From: Arthrobacter sp. SO5
GTDB lineage: Bacteria; Actinomycetota; Actinomycetes; Actinomycetales; Micrococcaceae
Direction: 5' to 3'
Assembly (NCBI RefSeq): GCF_020532805.1
Contig: NZ_MQTQ01000023.1
Coordinates: 7,928 to 50,328 of the forward strand
DNA: 42,401 nt
Below are positions 1-7,786 of this stretch, piece after piece. Position 1 is the stretch's first letter. Every line of letters begins with the position of its first letter. The notes under the pieces were generated by a model. It was not told the DNA's origin, ran no database searches, and worked only from the letters and a program-made list of their open reading frames with translations. A program made the translations under genes and the position numbers.

Positions 1-386
1 AGGGAGAAGCCGGAGTCGGCGTGGCTGATCAGGCCCTGCACGTACGGGCGGTAGTCCGCGGCGGGGTCGTAGTAGTCGACCTTGCCGCCGGTGATCGGGA
101 AGATCAGCGAGCCGTCGGTCAGGGCCGCGGTGCCCACCACGCCGGGGGTGAGCTTGAGGGTTTCCAGGGCCTTGGCGAAGGAGGCATCGAGCTTGACCGC
201 GGTGGAGGTCCCGGTCAGTGCCGGGATCGCGGCCAGCGGCTTGGGCATGGCGGCCATGGCGGAGGAGGAGGCCGTAGAGGTGGCCGGGGCGGAGGAGGCG
301 GTGTTCGCCGGGCTGCAGGCGGCCAGGGAGAACATGAGGGAACCGGCAGCGGCAACGCCGGCGAAGGTCTTGAGGGATGTGCGCAT
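1..386 (-). CDS. putative secreted lipoprotein, 3' end outside window
   Basis: The reading frame starts at ATG 386-384 behind a good ribosome site (AAGGAG, 7-8 nt upstream) and runs off the left edge, so only about 128 residues are visible. The N-terminus is a lipoprotein signal: MRTSLK, a hydrophobic stretch, then the lipobox LAAC with Cys24 as the likely lipidated residue. A Ser/Thr/Ala-rich linker follows to about residue 50. The folded part begins with VKLDASFAKALETLKLTPGV and has GSLIFPITGGKVDYYDP and PYVQGLISH. I do not recognise the family with certainty; the repeating beta-rich style suggests a cell-surface domain anchored to the membrane. Which gene follows it is unknown because the window ends. 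Confidence 0.8.
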   Translation of the reverse strand, partial: MRTSLKTFAGVAAAGSLMFSLAACSPANTASSAPATSTASSSAMAAMPKPLAAIPALTGTSTAVKLDASFAKALETLKLTPGVVGTAALTDGSLIFPITGGKVDYYDPAADYRPYVQGLISHADSGFS

Positions 387-611
387 GGGAGTGCTCCTTG
401 AAAGCTGTGGGGTGGTGACCGTTCCCGCGGGTGGTGCTTTACCGAGTGACTCGGGGCGGGCCCGGTGCTTGTCTGTCAGGAGTACTTCGACAGCACAGCC
501 GTCCCGGATGGGTCAGCCCCGATCCGTCACCAATCCGTTACCTCGGGCAACGGGACCGAACAAGGGTCACGGCCACGGCCGCCGTATAGCGGGAACCGGT
601 CGCCGTCGGCG

Positions 612-1247
612 CTACGAGGAGCCCAACGACGTTGTCAGGAGGGTTCCCCCCACCCCGACCAGGACCGCACCGGAACCACCGACGATGAGCCGGTGAACAC
701 GGGGGCGGGCGAGAACGGCGGTCACTTGCTTCAACGCATGGACCAACAGCACGTACCAGGCCAGGGCGATCAGCAGGAAGATGCCCGCCATGAGGGCGTG
801 CTGGCCCAGGGACGGCAGCGGCGCGAGGTTGAATTGCGGGAACAGCGACAAGTAGAAGACGGCGACCTTGGGGTTGAGGAGGTTGCTCACCATTCCCTGC
901 ACAAAAGGTGAATTGCCGCCGAAGTGGCGCCGGTCCACAGGCACCGCGGGCCGGCTTCGCGCCCGGGTGAACGCCTCCCGGAGGGCGCGGGCACCTAGAT
1001 AGAGCAGGTACGCGGCACCGGCGATCCTGACGACCGTTCCCAGAATCTCCGATGCGCCCAGCAGCGCGGTGACGCCGAGGATGGCCAGCAGGGCAAGAAT
1101 CGTGTTGCCAGCCATGATGCCGGCGGCAGTGGTGGCCGCTGACCCGGGTCCGCGGGGCGCGTTTCTCAGCACCAGGGCGAAATCCGGACCGGGCACGAGC
1201 ACCACGACCAGGCAGGTCAGCGCGAATGCGACTAACTGCTCAAAAAT
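612..1247 (-). CDS. LysE/RhtB-family amino-acid exporter, probable ATT start
   Basis: A LysE/RhtB-type efflux permease: the family exports amino acids or related metabolites across the cytoplasmic membrane. The signature VLVPGPDF near the N-terminus, the NLLNPKVAVFYLSLFPQF motif and about six hydrophobic segments support the call. The only ATG/GTG/TTG near the N-terminus is GTG at 1205, which would cut the first membrane helix and has no ribosome site. Fourteen codons upstream an ATT (1247-1245) lies 8 nt after a perfect GGAGG and gives the usual family N-terminus (M)FEQLVAFALTCLVVVLVPGP. I therefore place the start at ATT, giving 211 residues. A sequencing error turning ATG into ATT is the alternative. 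The family is clear; the substrate cannot be told from sequence. Confidence 0.85.
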   Translation of the reverse strand: MFEQLVAFALTCLVVVLVPGPDFALVLRNAPRGPGSAATTAAGIMAGNTILALLAILGVTALLGASEILGTVVRIAGAAYLLYLGARALREAFTRARSRPAVPVDRRHFGGNSPFVQGMVSNLLNPKVAVFYLSLFPQFNLAPLPSLGQHALMAGIFLLIALAWYVLLVHALKQVTAVLARPRVHRLIVGGSGAVLVGVGGTLLTTSLGSS

Positions 1248-1398
1248 GTTGGCTGCCTCCGGCGTCTGGTTCTCAAGGCGATGCGGGATCCTGCATGGAA
1301 CACAGCCCGAATTCCCAGTGCATCACTTTAGCCCATCCGGCGCCGTGGATCCGGGCGCCCGGCGGGGCATACGCGTCCTTCAACCCATCCGGCAGGCC

Positions 1399-1575
1399 CT
1401 ACCAGTTGCAGGCATCGCTAAGGCTACAGCTCTGGCTGCTGCATTGCCGGTCGCTGACGCGCCAGTCCGGCTGGGTGGCAGCGACGGAACGCTCGTCTTT
1501 CCAGATCGGAATTACCCGCGCACCGCACACCGGGCACCGCGGCTCGACGTGCGCGCGCCTTTGCGCTTTGTTCAT
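1399..1575 (-). CDS. small zinc-ribbon-like protein, 58 aa
   Basis: A short frame starting at ATG 1575 preceded by GGGGGGATAG as a plausible ribosome site. It encodes a 58-residue basic protein with two cysteine pairs, CPVC near residue 14 and CSSQSC near residue 46, plus an additional Cys at the end (DACNW). The spacing of paired cysteines suggests one zinc-binding ribbon. It lies upstream of, and in the same direction as, the LysE exporter, separated by about 150 nt that contain no other gene I can see. Function unknown. The Cys pairs and the ribosome site argue that it is real, but its size makes this uncertain. Confidence 0.5.
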   Translation of the reverse strand: MNKAQRRAHVEPRCPVCGARVIPIWKDERSVAATQPDWRVSDRQCSSQSCSLSDACNW

Positions 1576-1843
1576 CTATCCCCCCAAAGATTCTCCCCGC
1601 CCGTATGCGTTCGATGTACGTCCCTCATCCAGGCGGTAGGACGAACCTAACGGTAAATCCACCGAATCTACAAACACGAATGGGGCTGCCCGTGATGGCC
1701 CGTTCCCCAGAAGAATACGCAGGGCCACCGGGGTGTTCTACCGGCCGGGGCGTCCGACGCCGTCGTCCGCGGCGAAATGTCCTCATGCCGCCCAGGTCCG
1801 GCCTCACAGGAGTAGGGTGTGGCTAACTGACGAAGGGGTCATC

Positions 1844-2047
1844 ATGAGCTACAAATTTCGAACGGTCCGGGTTCGCGGCACCGACCTGGTGGGAACCATT
1901 GCCCGCAAGCACGGAAGCGCGGGCGAGATTTACGAAACGTCGAAAGACCCAAGCACGTCGGTAGTACCAGTATTCTTCCCGGCAACGGGGGAAGTCCGCT
2001 TTTTCGACAGGTCGGCGCTGGAGGACGTGGTGCCACCGGCCGGCTAG
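1844..2047 (+). CDS. small hypothetical protein, 67 aa
   Basis: ATG 1844 is preceded by GAAGGGGTC at proper spacing, so I start here rather than at upstream in-frame codons. The protein begins MSYKFRTVRVRGTDLVGTI and ends with a run of short beta strands, VVPVFFPATGEVRFFDRSALEDVV. This resembles a small SH3-like barrel, but I cannot name a family. It ends about 80 nt before the aromatic degradation operon and is not obviously part of it. The 268 nt upstream (1576-1843) hold no other gene that I can support. Confidence 0.6.
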   Translation: MSYKFRTVRVRGTDLVGTIARKHGSAGEIYETSKDPSTSVVPVFFPATGEVRFFDRSALEDVVPPAG

Positions 2048-2058
2048 CCGGATATCGC

Positions 2059-2114
2059 TTGACATGACGCAGGTCACCATCCAATATGGATCATATACGA
2101 TGTTGTACATGATC
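2059..2114 (+). promoter_or_regulatory. hpa operon promoter with overlapping inverted-repeat operator
   Basis: A consensus -35 TTGACA sits at 2059-2064. Seventeen nt later comes CAATAT (2082-2087), a poor but correctly placed -10. Overlapping the -10 and the transcription start is a 26-bp inverted repeat, GATCATATAC (2089-2098), 6-nt spacer, GTACATGATC (2105-2114); the arms match at 9 of 10 positions. A second, smaller palindrome ATATG-GAT-CATAT overlaps at 2084-2096. The position would let a repressor block RNA polymerase. The obvious candidate is the GntR/FCD regulator encoded as second gene of this operon. Confidence 0.65.
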
Positions 2115-2125
2115 TGGAGATGGTC

Positions 2126-3640
2126 TTGAGCGAAAATATCAGCAACCAGCACGCCGGGCTTCCCGCCGTCGACGCGGCAACTCTCCGGAGGGTCCGGAAG
2201 GTCCTGGCTGTCCACCTCTCCTATCCGTCCCGCGCCGCCCAGCGGGGACGCGTCCCGCAGGAGCCGTCCTACTTCATGAAGGCGACGTCCTCGCTGAGCG
2301 TCACGGGCTCGACCGTGGAGCGCCCCGCCGGGACCGAACTGCTGGCCTTTGAAGGCGAAATCGCCCTCATCATCGGCCGCACGGCCCGCCGCGTCGGCGT
2401 CGAGGAAGCCTGGAGCCATGTGGGCGCCGTGACGGCCGCCAACGACCTCGGCGTCTACGACCTCAAATACGCGGACAAGGGCTCGAACGTCCGTTCCAAG
2501 AGCGGGGACGGGTTCACCCCGCTGGGCACGTACCTGGTTCCCGCCGACAGGGTGGACCCCACAGCTTTGCGGATCCGGACCTGGGTCAACGGGGAGCTGG
2601 TGCAGCAGGACACCACGCAGAGCCTCCTGTTCCCCTTCGCGCAGATTGTTGCCGACCTGTCGCAGCTCATGACCTTGGAGCCCGGCGACGTGATACTCAC
2701 GGGCACCCCGGCGGGTTCCTCAGTGGTGGTGCCTGGGGACGTCATGGAGGTCGAAGTCGACACGCCAGCCCACGACGGCGGCACTGCGCTCAGCAGCGGC
2801 AGGCTGACGACGACCGTGGTCCAGGGCGAGAGTGCCTTCGCCGATTTTGGTTCCACCCCTCGAATCACCGACCAGGACCGGGTGGAAGCCTTCGGTTCCG
2901 CGGCGGCTGCAGGGCTGACACCGGAGGCCCCTGTCCTGACACCGGAACTCAAAGCCAAACTCGGATCCGTTGCCACCGCCACCCTTTCCTCCCAGCTTCG
3001 GCGGCGGGGGCTCAATAACGTCAGCATCGACGGGCTGCAGTCCACCCGTCCGGAACGGCGCGTCGTCGGACTGGCACGCACCCTGCGGTACGTGCCCAAC
3101 AGGGAAGACCTCTTCACAAGCCACGGCGGCGGATTCAACGCCCAGAAACGGGCCATTGACTCCGTCAACGAAGGGGACATCCTGGTCATGGAGGCCCGGG
3201 GCGAAAAAGGAACCGGCACCATCGGCGACATTCTGGCGCTCCGCGCCCAGGTGCGCGGGGCGGCCGCCGTCATCACCGACGGGGGAGTGCGGGACTTCAC
3301 CGCCGTCGCGGGACTGGACATGGTCACCTATTTCGCGAACCCGCATCCGGCGGTCCTGGGCCGCCGGCACGTTCCGTGGGACACGGACATCACGATTGCC
3401 TGCGGCGGGGCCACCGTCCAGCCGGGGGACATCATCGTTGCCGACGCCGACGGTATCCTCGTGATCCCGCCGGCGCTTGCCGAGGAACTCGCCGACGACT
3501 GCATCCGGCAGGAGCAGGAGGAGGCCTTCATCTTCGAGATGGTCAAGGAGGGCAACAGCGTGGACGGGCTCTATCCGATGAATGCGCAGTGGCAGGAAAA
3601 GTACGCCCAGTGGCGCGCCGCTTCCGGCCGGGAACGCTAG
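2126..3640 (+). CDS. fumarylacetoacetate hydrolase-RraA fusion, HpaG-like decarboxylase/isomerase
   Basis: Likely acts after ring opening of homoprotocatechuate, decarboxylating and/or isomerising the tricarboxylate intermediate on the way to HpaH. Residues ~30-235 form a fumarylacetoacetate hydrolase fold with the EGEIALIIG metal-ligand segment, AANDLGVYD and LTGTPAG. Residues ~270-470 are an RraA/HMG-aldolase-type domain with GDILALRAQVRGAAAVITDG and the metal/catalytic GGVRD motif. In enterobacterial HpaG both halves are FAH folds; here the second is replaced by RraA. An ATG at 2120 directly abuts the GGAG ribosome site, so I prefer TTG at 2126, which leaves 6 nt spacing; both are in frame. 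It is the first gene of the operon. The exact partition of chemistry between domains is inference. Confidence 0.85.
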   Translation: MSENISNQHAGLPAVDAATLRRVRKVLAVHLSYPSRAAQRGRVPQEPSYFMKATSSLSVTGSTVERPAGTELLAFEGEIALIIGRTARRVGVEEAWSHVGAVTAANDLGVYDLKYADKGSNVRSKSGDGFTPLGTYLVPADRVDPTALRIRTWVNGELVQQDTTQSLLFPFAQIVADLSQLMTLEPGDVILTGTPAGSSVVVPGDVMEVEVDTPAHDGGTALSSGRLTTTVVQGESAFADFGSTPRITDQDRVEAFGSAAAAGLTPEAPVLTPELKAKLGSVATATLSSQLRRRGLNNVSIDGLQSTRPERRVVGLARTLRYVPNREDLFTSHGGGFNAQKRAIDSVNEGDILVMEARGEKGTGTIGDILALRAQVRGAAAVITDGGVRDFTAVAGLDMVTYFANPHPAVLGRRHVPWDTDITIACGGATVQPGDIIVADADGILVIPPALAEELADDCIRQEQEEAFIFEMVKEGNSVDGLYPMNAQWQEKYAQWRAASGRER

Positions 3641-3648
3641 GCCACCTC

Positions 3649-4338
3649 ATGGGCATCAGCGCACTCGAAGCCGCCGCCCCCGAGGGCTCCAAGTCCGAGC
3701 AGGCCTACCTAAGGCTCAAGCAGCGCATCACCGGCGGGGAACTCGGCCCGGGATACCGCCTGGTACTTAGCACGATTGCCCGGGAACTCGGGGTCAGCGT
3801 GGTTCCGGTCCGTGAAGCGATCCGGAGGCTGGAGGCGGAGGGCCTGGTGACTTTCGAACGGAACGTGGGCGCCACCGTGGCAGGGGTGGATCCCACCCTG
3901 TACCTGCATACGATGCAGACCCTGAGCATCATTGAGGGTGCGGCCACCGCTTTGGCGGCGCCGCTGATCGATGCCGCCGACCTCGCCCGCGCCAGGGGGC
4001 TGAACGAGGAGCTGCGGGCGTGCCTGGCGGATTTCGAACCGGCCCGGTTCACCCGGCTGAACACCGAGTTCCACGCCGTACTCTATGGCCGGTGCCCCAA
4101 TCCGCACATCCTGGACCTGGTCCACCGGGGCTGGAACCGGCTCGGCGCCATGCGGACCTCAACGTTCAGCTACGTTCCCGGCCGCGCCCATCAGTCGGTG
4201 CTCGAGCACGACGCGCTGCTTGAGCTGATCGAGGCCGGCGCTGCCGCCCACGACGTCGAAATGGCCGCCCGCGCCCACCGCACCAACACACTGAACGCTT
4301 TCCTGGCGCAGAGCCACCAGCCGCCGTCGGCGCTCTAA
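3649..4338 (+). CDS. GntR-family regulator with FCD domain
   Basis: A 229-residue transcription regulator. An N-terminal winged helix-turn-helix (~residues 15-80) contains the typical LSTIARELGVSVVPVREAIRR and LEAEGLVTFERNVGATV. The C-terminal part (~85-215) is an all-helical FCD ligand domain, including EFHAVLYGRCPN and EHDALLELIEAG. ATG 3649 lies 8 nt after the preceding stop, without a strong ribosome site, so translation is probably coupled. FCD regulators usually respond to small carboxylates; within this operon a pathway intermediate is the likely ligand and the inverted repeat upstream of the operon the likely target. It would then control its own synthesis. Confidence 0.9.
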   Translation: MGISALEAAAPEGSKSEQAYLRLKQRITGGELGPGYRLVLSTIARELGVSVVPVREAIRRLEAEGLVTFERNVGATVAGVDPTLYLHTMQTLSIIEGAATALAAPLIDAADLARARGLNEELRACLADFEPARFTRLNTEFHAVLYGRCPNPHILDLVHRGWNRLGAMRTSTFSYVPGRAHQSVLEHDALLELIEAGAAAHDVEMAARAHRTNTLNAFLAQSHQPPSAL

Positions 4339-4372
4339 CCACACCCGAACCCACGCAGAAGGAAGGCCCATC

Positions 4373-5866
4373 ATGGCCGAGCACTACATCCCCGACAACC
4401 TGCCCACCCACATCCGGCACTTCATCAACGGCGAGTTCGTCGACTCGATCAACGGAGCGACGTTCGAGGTCCTGGATCCGGTCACCAACGTCACGTACGC
4501 GACGGCGGCCGCCGGCCAGAGGGAGGACATCGACGCCGCGGTCCGGGCAGCGCGGCAGGCCTTCACGTCCGGGCCGTGGCCGGGCATGAAGCCGCGTGAA
4601 CGTGCCCGGATCCTGAACCGGATCGCCGACGCCGTCGAGGCGCAGGAACACCGGCTCGCCGAAATGGAAACCTTCGACACGGGTCTGCCGATCACCCAGG
4701 CGAAGGGCCAGGCGCTCCGGGCGGCGGAGAACTTCCGCTTCTTCGCCGACCTGATCGTGGCCCAGTTCGACGACGCCATGAAGGTCCCCGGCGCGCAGAT
4801 CAACTACGTCAACCGCAAGCCGATCGGCGTCGCCGGCCTGATTACGCCGTGGAACACGCCCTTCATGCTTGAGTCCTGGAAGCTGGCGCCCGCGCTGGCC
4901 ACCGGCAACACTGTGGTGCTCAAGCCCGCCGAGTTCACGCCCCTGTCCGCGTCCCTGTGGGCGGACATTTTCACCGCCGCCGGTGTCCCCGCCGGAGTGT
5001 TCAACCTGGTCAACGGGCTGGGCGAGGAAGCAGGAGACGCCCTGGTCAAGCACCCGGACGTCCCGCTGATCTCCTTCACCGGGGAAACCACCACCGGTCA
5101 GACGATTTTCCGCAACGCCGCGGAACACCTCAAGGGCTTGTCCATGGAGCTCGGCGGCAAGTCCCCGTGCGTGGTGTTCGCCGACGCCGATCTCGACGCC
5201 GCGATCGACTCCGCGCTGTTTGGCGTGTTCTCCCTGAACGGGGAGCGCTGCACCGCCGGATCGCGGATCCTGGTCGAGCGCGCCATCTACGAGGAGTTCT
5301 GCGACAAGTACGCCGCACGCGCCCGGAAGATCGTGGTCGGCGATCCGCACGACGCGCAGACCGAAGTGGGCGCCCTGGTCCACCCGGAGCACTATGACAA
5401 GGTCATGGGCTACATCGAAATCGGCAAGACCGAAGGCCGGCTGCTGGCCGGCGGCGGACGGCCCAAAGGCCTAGCGACCGGCAACTACGTCGCCCCGACG
5501 GTGTTCGCCGACGTGAAGCCCGACGCCCGGATCTTCCAGGAGGAAATCTTCGGACCGGTCGTGGCGATCACCCCCTTCGATTCAGACGCGGAAGCGCTTC
5601 AGTTGGCCAACGGCGTCAAGTACGGGCTCGCTGCGTATATCTGGACCCGGGACCTCTCCAGGGCCCATACCTTCGCGCAAAACATGGAGGCGGGAATGGT
5701 GTGGCTGAACTCGCACAACGTGCGCGACCTCCGCACCCCGTTCGGCGGTGTGAAGTCCTCGGGCCTCGGCCACGAGGGAGGCTACCGCTCCATCGATTTC
5801 TACACCGACCAGCAGGCCGTCCACATCACCCTCGGACCCGTCCACACGCCCAAGTTCGGCGCCTGA
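4373..5866 (+). CDS. hpaE: 5-carboxymethyl-2-hydroxymuconate semialdehyde dehydrogenase
   Basis: NAD-dependent aldehyde dehydrogenase of 497 residues, close to the usual HpaE length. It oxidises the semialdehyde made by HpaD to 5-carboxymethyl-2-hydroxymuconate. Visible catalytic residues are Asn161 in TPWNTPF, the general base Glu259 in LSMELGGKSP, and the nucleophile Cys293 in NGERCTAGS. The cofactor segment VVLKPAEFTP is present. ATG 4373 follows a strong AGAAGGAAGG site. Position between the regulator and hpaD identifies the substrate, because sequence alone would only give the aldehyde dehydrogenase superfamily. A related 2-hydroxymuconate semialdehyde dehydrogenase role is the main alternative. 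Confidence 0.92.
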   Translation: MAEHYIPDNLPTHIRHFINGEFVDSINGATFEVLDPVTNVTYATAAAGQREDIDAAVRAARQAFTSGPWPGMKPRERARILNRIADAVEAQEHRLAEMETFDTGLPITQAKGQALRAAENFRFFADLIVAQFDDAMKVPGAQINYVNRKPIGVAGLITPWNTPFMLESWKLAPALATGNTVVLKPAEFTPLSASLWADIFTAAGVPAGVFNLVNGLGEEAGDALVKHPDVPLISFTGETTTGQTIFRNAAEHLKGLSMELGGKSPCVVFADADLDAAIDSALFGVFSLNGERCTAGSRILVERAIYEEFCDKYAARARKIVVGDPHDAQTEVGALVHPEHYDKVMGYIEIGKTEGRLLAGGGRPKGLATGNYVAPTVFADVKPDARIFQEEIFGPVVAITPFDSDAEALQLANGVKYGLAAYIWTRDLSRAHTFAQNMEAGMVWLNSHNVRDLRTPFGGVKSSGLGHEGGYRSIDFYTDQQAVHITLGPVHTPKFGA

Positions 5867-5927
5867 GCCCCCGGGCCCCCAGCCACACACGACACCTCAC
5901 GACTCGCCTCAACGAAGAGAGAACACC

Positions 5928-7001
5928 ATGAGCACCGACATCCCGACGCCCTCCCTACCGGCACCTGACATCGTGCGCTGCGCGTACATGGAGATCGTGG
6001 TCACGGACCTCGCCAAATCCCGCGAGTTCTACGTCGACCTGCTGGGCCTGCACGTCACCGAGGAAGATGAGGACACTATCTACCTGCGTTCCCTCGAAGA
6101 GTTCATCCACCACAACCTGGTCCTGCGCAAAGGCCCGATTGCCGCTGTGGCGGCCTTCGCCTACCGGGTTAAGTCACCGGCCGAGGTGGATGCCGCGGAG
6201 GCCTACTACCGGGAGCTGGGGTGCCGCACCGAGCGCCGCAGGGACGGGTTCACGAAAGGCATCGGCGACTCGGTGCGGGTGGAGGACCCGCTGGGCTTCC
6301 CCTACGAGTTCTTCTACGAAACCGAGCACGTGGAGCGCCTCACCCAGCGCTACGATCTCTACTCCGCCGGCGAACTGGTCCGGCTGGACCACTTCAACCA
6401 GGTCACCCCGGACGTGCCGCGCGGCCGGAAATACCTCGAGGACCTGGGCTTCCGGGTGTCCGAGGACATTAAGGATGCCGACGGCGTGACCTACGCGGCC
6501 TGGCTGCACCGCAAGCAGACCGTGCACGACACGGCCCTGACCGGCGGGGACGGGCCGCGGATGCACCATGTTGCCTTTGCCACGCACGAGAAGCACAACA
6601 TCATCCAGATCTGCGACAAGATGGGCGCGCTGCGCATCTCGGACCGGATCGAACGCGGGCCCGGCCGGCACGGCGTGTCCAACGCCTTCTACCTCTACAT
6701 CCTGGATCCCGACGGCCACCGCGTGGAGATCTACACCCAGGACTACTACACCGGAGACCCGGACAACCCCACGATCACGTGGGATGTGCACGACAACCAG
6801 CGCCGCGACTGGTGGGGCAACCCCGTGGTCCCGAGCTGGTATACCGAGGCCTCCCTGGTCCTGGACCTGGACGGCAATCCCCAGCCGCTGGTCATCCGGA
6901 CCGAGAACAGCGAGATGGCAGTGACGGTGGGCGCGGACGGCTTCGCGTACACGCGCGAGCCGGCCGAGGAACGCGGCTTCAAGCTGGGGAACCAGCTCTG
7001 A
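5928..7001 (+). CDS. hpaD: 3,4-dihydroxyphenylacetate 2,3-dioxygenase
   Basis: Extradiol ring-cleavage dioxygenase of the vicinal-oxygen-chelate fold, 357 residues, opening homoprotocatechuate at the 2,3 position. The metal triad falls at His155 (LDHFNQV), His214 (MHHVAFAT) and Glu267 (HRVEIYTQ). The acid-base His200 (VHDTAL) and Tyr257 (FYLYILD) are also in place. These are the same residue numbers as in the well studied enzymes of Brevibacterium fuscum (iron) and Arthrobacter globiformis (MndD, manganese), so I am confident of orthology. Which metal is used cannot be read from sequence. GAGAGAA precedes ATG 5928. The stop overlaps the next start by one base (TGATG). Confidence 0.96.
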   Translation: MSTDIPTPSLPAPDIVRCAYMEIVVTDLAKSREFYVDLLGLHVTEEDEDTIYLRSLEEFIHHNLVLRKGPIAAVAAFAYRVKSPAEVDAAEAYYRELGCRTERRRDGFTKGIGDSVRVEDPLGFPYEFFYETEHVERLTQRYDLYSAGELVRLDHFNQVTPDVPRGRKYLEDLGFRVSEDIKDADGVTYAAWLHRKQTVHDTALTGGDGPRMHHVAFATHEKHNIIQICDKMGALRISDRIERGPGRHGVSNAFYLYILDPDGHRVEIYTQDYYTGDPDNPTITWDVHDNQRRDWWGNPVVPSWYTEASLVLDLDGNPQPLVIRTENSEMAVTVGADGFAYTREPAEERGFKLGNQL

Positions 7002-7786
7002 TGCTGGACCGCAAGGCTGTTGCCGCCATAGCCGACGAGCTGCTTGAGGCCCGAAGGACGCGCACGCCAATCCCGCGGCTGACGGCCCGCTACCCGGAGA
7101 TGACAGTGGAGGATTCCTATGCCGTCCAGAGTCTGTGGAGCAATCGCCTGCAACAGTCGGGCCGGACCCTCGTCGGCCGGAAAATCGGCCTGACCTCGAA
7201 GGCCATGCAGGCCGCCACCGGCATCACGGAACCTGACTATGGCGTGATTTTCGATGACATGGTGCTGGAGAACGGTGCCGCGCTGGCGTGGGAGCAGTAC
7301 ACCCACCCGCGGGTCGAAGTGGAACTGGCCTTCGTGCTCGGCAAACCGCTGTCCGGTCCGAACTGCAGCATCTTCGACGTCCTCGACGCCACCAACTACG
7401 TTGTTCCGGCCCTGGAAATCCTGGATTCCCGGATCGAGATGGAGGGCCGGACCATCGTGGACACCATCTCCGACAACGCGGCCATGGGTGCCATGGTGAT
7501 CGGCGGCAATCCCGTGAAGCCGCGGGACATCGACCTGCGCTGGGTTGCGGCGCTGCTCTACCGGAACCAGGTGATTGAAGAGACCGGGGTGGCGGCCGGG
7601 GTGCTGAACCACCCCGCCGCCGGGGTCTACTGGCTGGCCAACAAACTCGCGGCCCACGGTACCGCCCTCGGCGCCGGAGAAATCATCCTGGCCGGATCGT
7701 TCACCCGCCCCATGTGGGTCTCCAAGGGCGATTCGGTCTACGCGGACTACGGACAGTTGGGAACCATCACATGCCGCTTCGAGTAG
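7001..7786 (+). CDS. hpaH: 2-oxo-hept-4-ene-1,7-dioate hydratase
   Basis: A 261-residue member of the FAH-fold hydratase/decarboxylase family (HpaH, MhpD, DmpE). It adds water to the 2-hydroxy-hepta-2,4-diene-1,7-dioate intermediate to give the substrate of HpaI. Recognisable segments are LVGRKIGLTSKAMQ, the metal-ligand region VEVELAFVLGKPLSG, ALEILDSR and the C-terminal GDSVYADYGQLG. The start overlaps the hpaD stop by one nucleotide and the end overlaps hpaI by 16 nt, typical of one translationally coupled unit. Assignment to HpaH rather than a catechol-pathway hydratase rests on the neighbours. Confidence 0.92.
   Translation: MLDRKAVAAIADELLEARRTRTPIPRLTARYPEMTVEDSYAVQSLWSNRLQQSGRTLVGRKIGLTSKAMQAATGITEPDYGVIFDDMVLENGAALAWEQYTHPRVEVELAFVLGKPLSGPNCSIFDVLDATNYVVPALEILDSRIEMEGRTIVDTISDNAAMGAMVIGGNPVKPRDIDLRWVAALLYRNQVIEETGVAAGVLNHPAAGVYWLANKLAAHGTALGAGEIILAGSFTRPMWVSKGDSVYADYGQLGTITCRFE

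Noticed and set aside
4166..5392. 408-codon open frame on the minus strand
   Set aside because: Antisense to hpaE, whose catalytic residues are all intact in the plus frame; product without recognisable domain.
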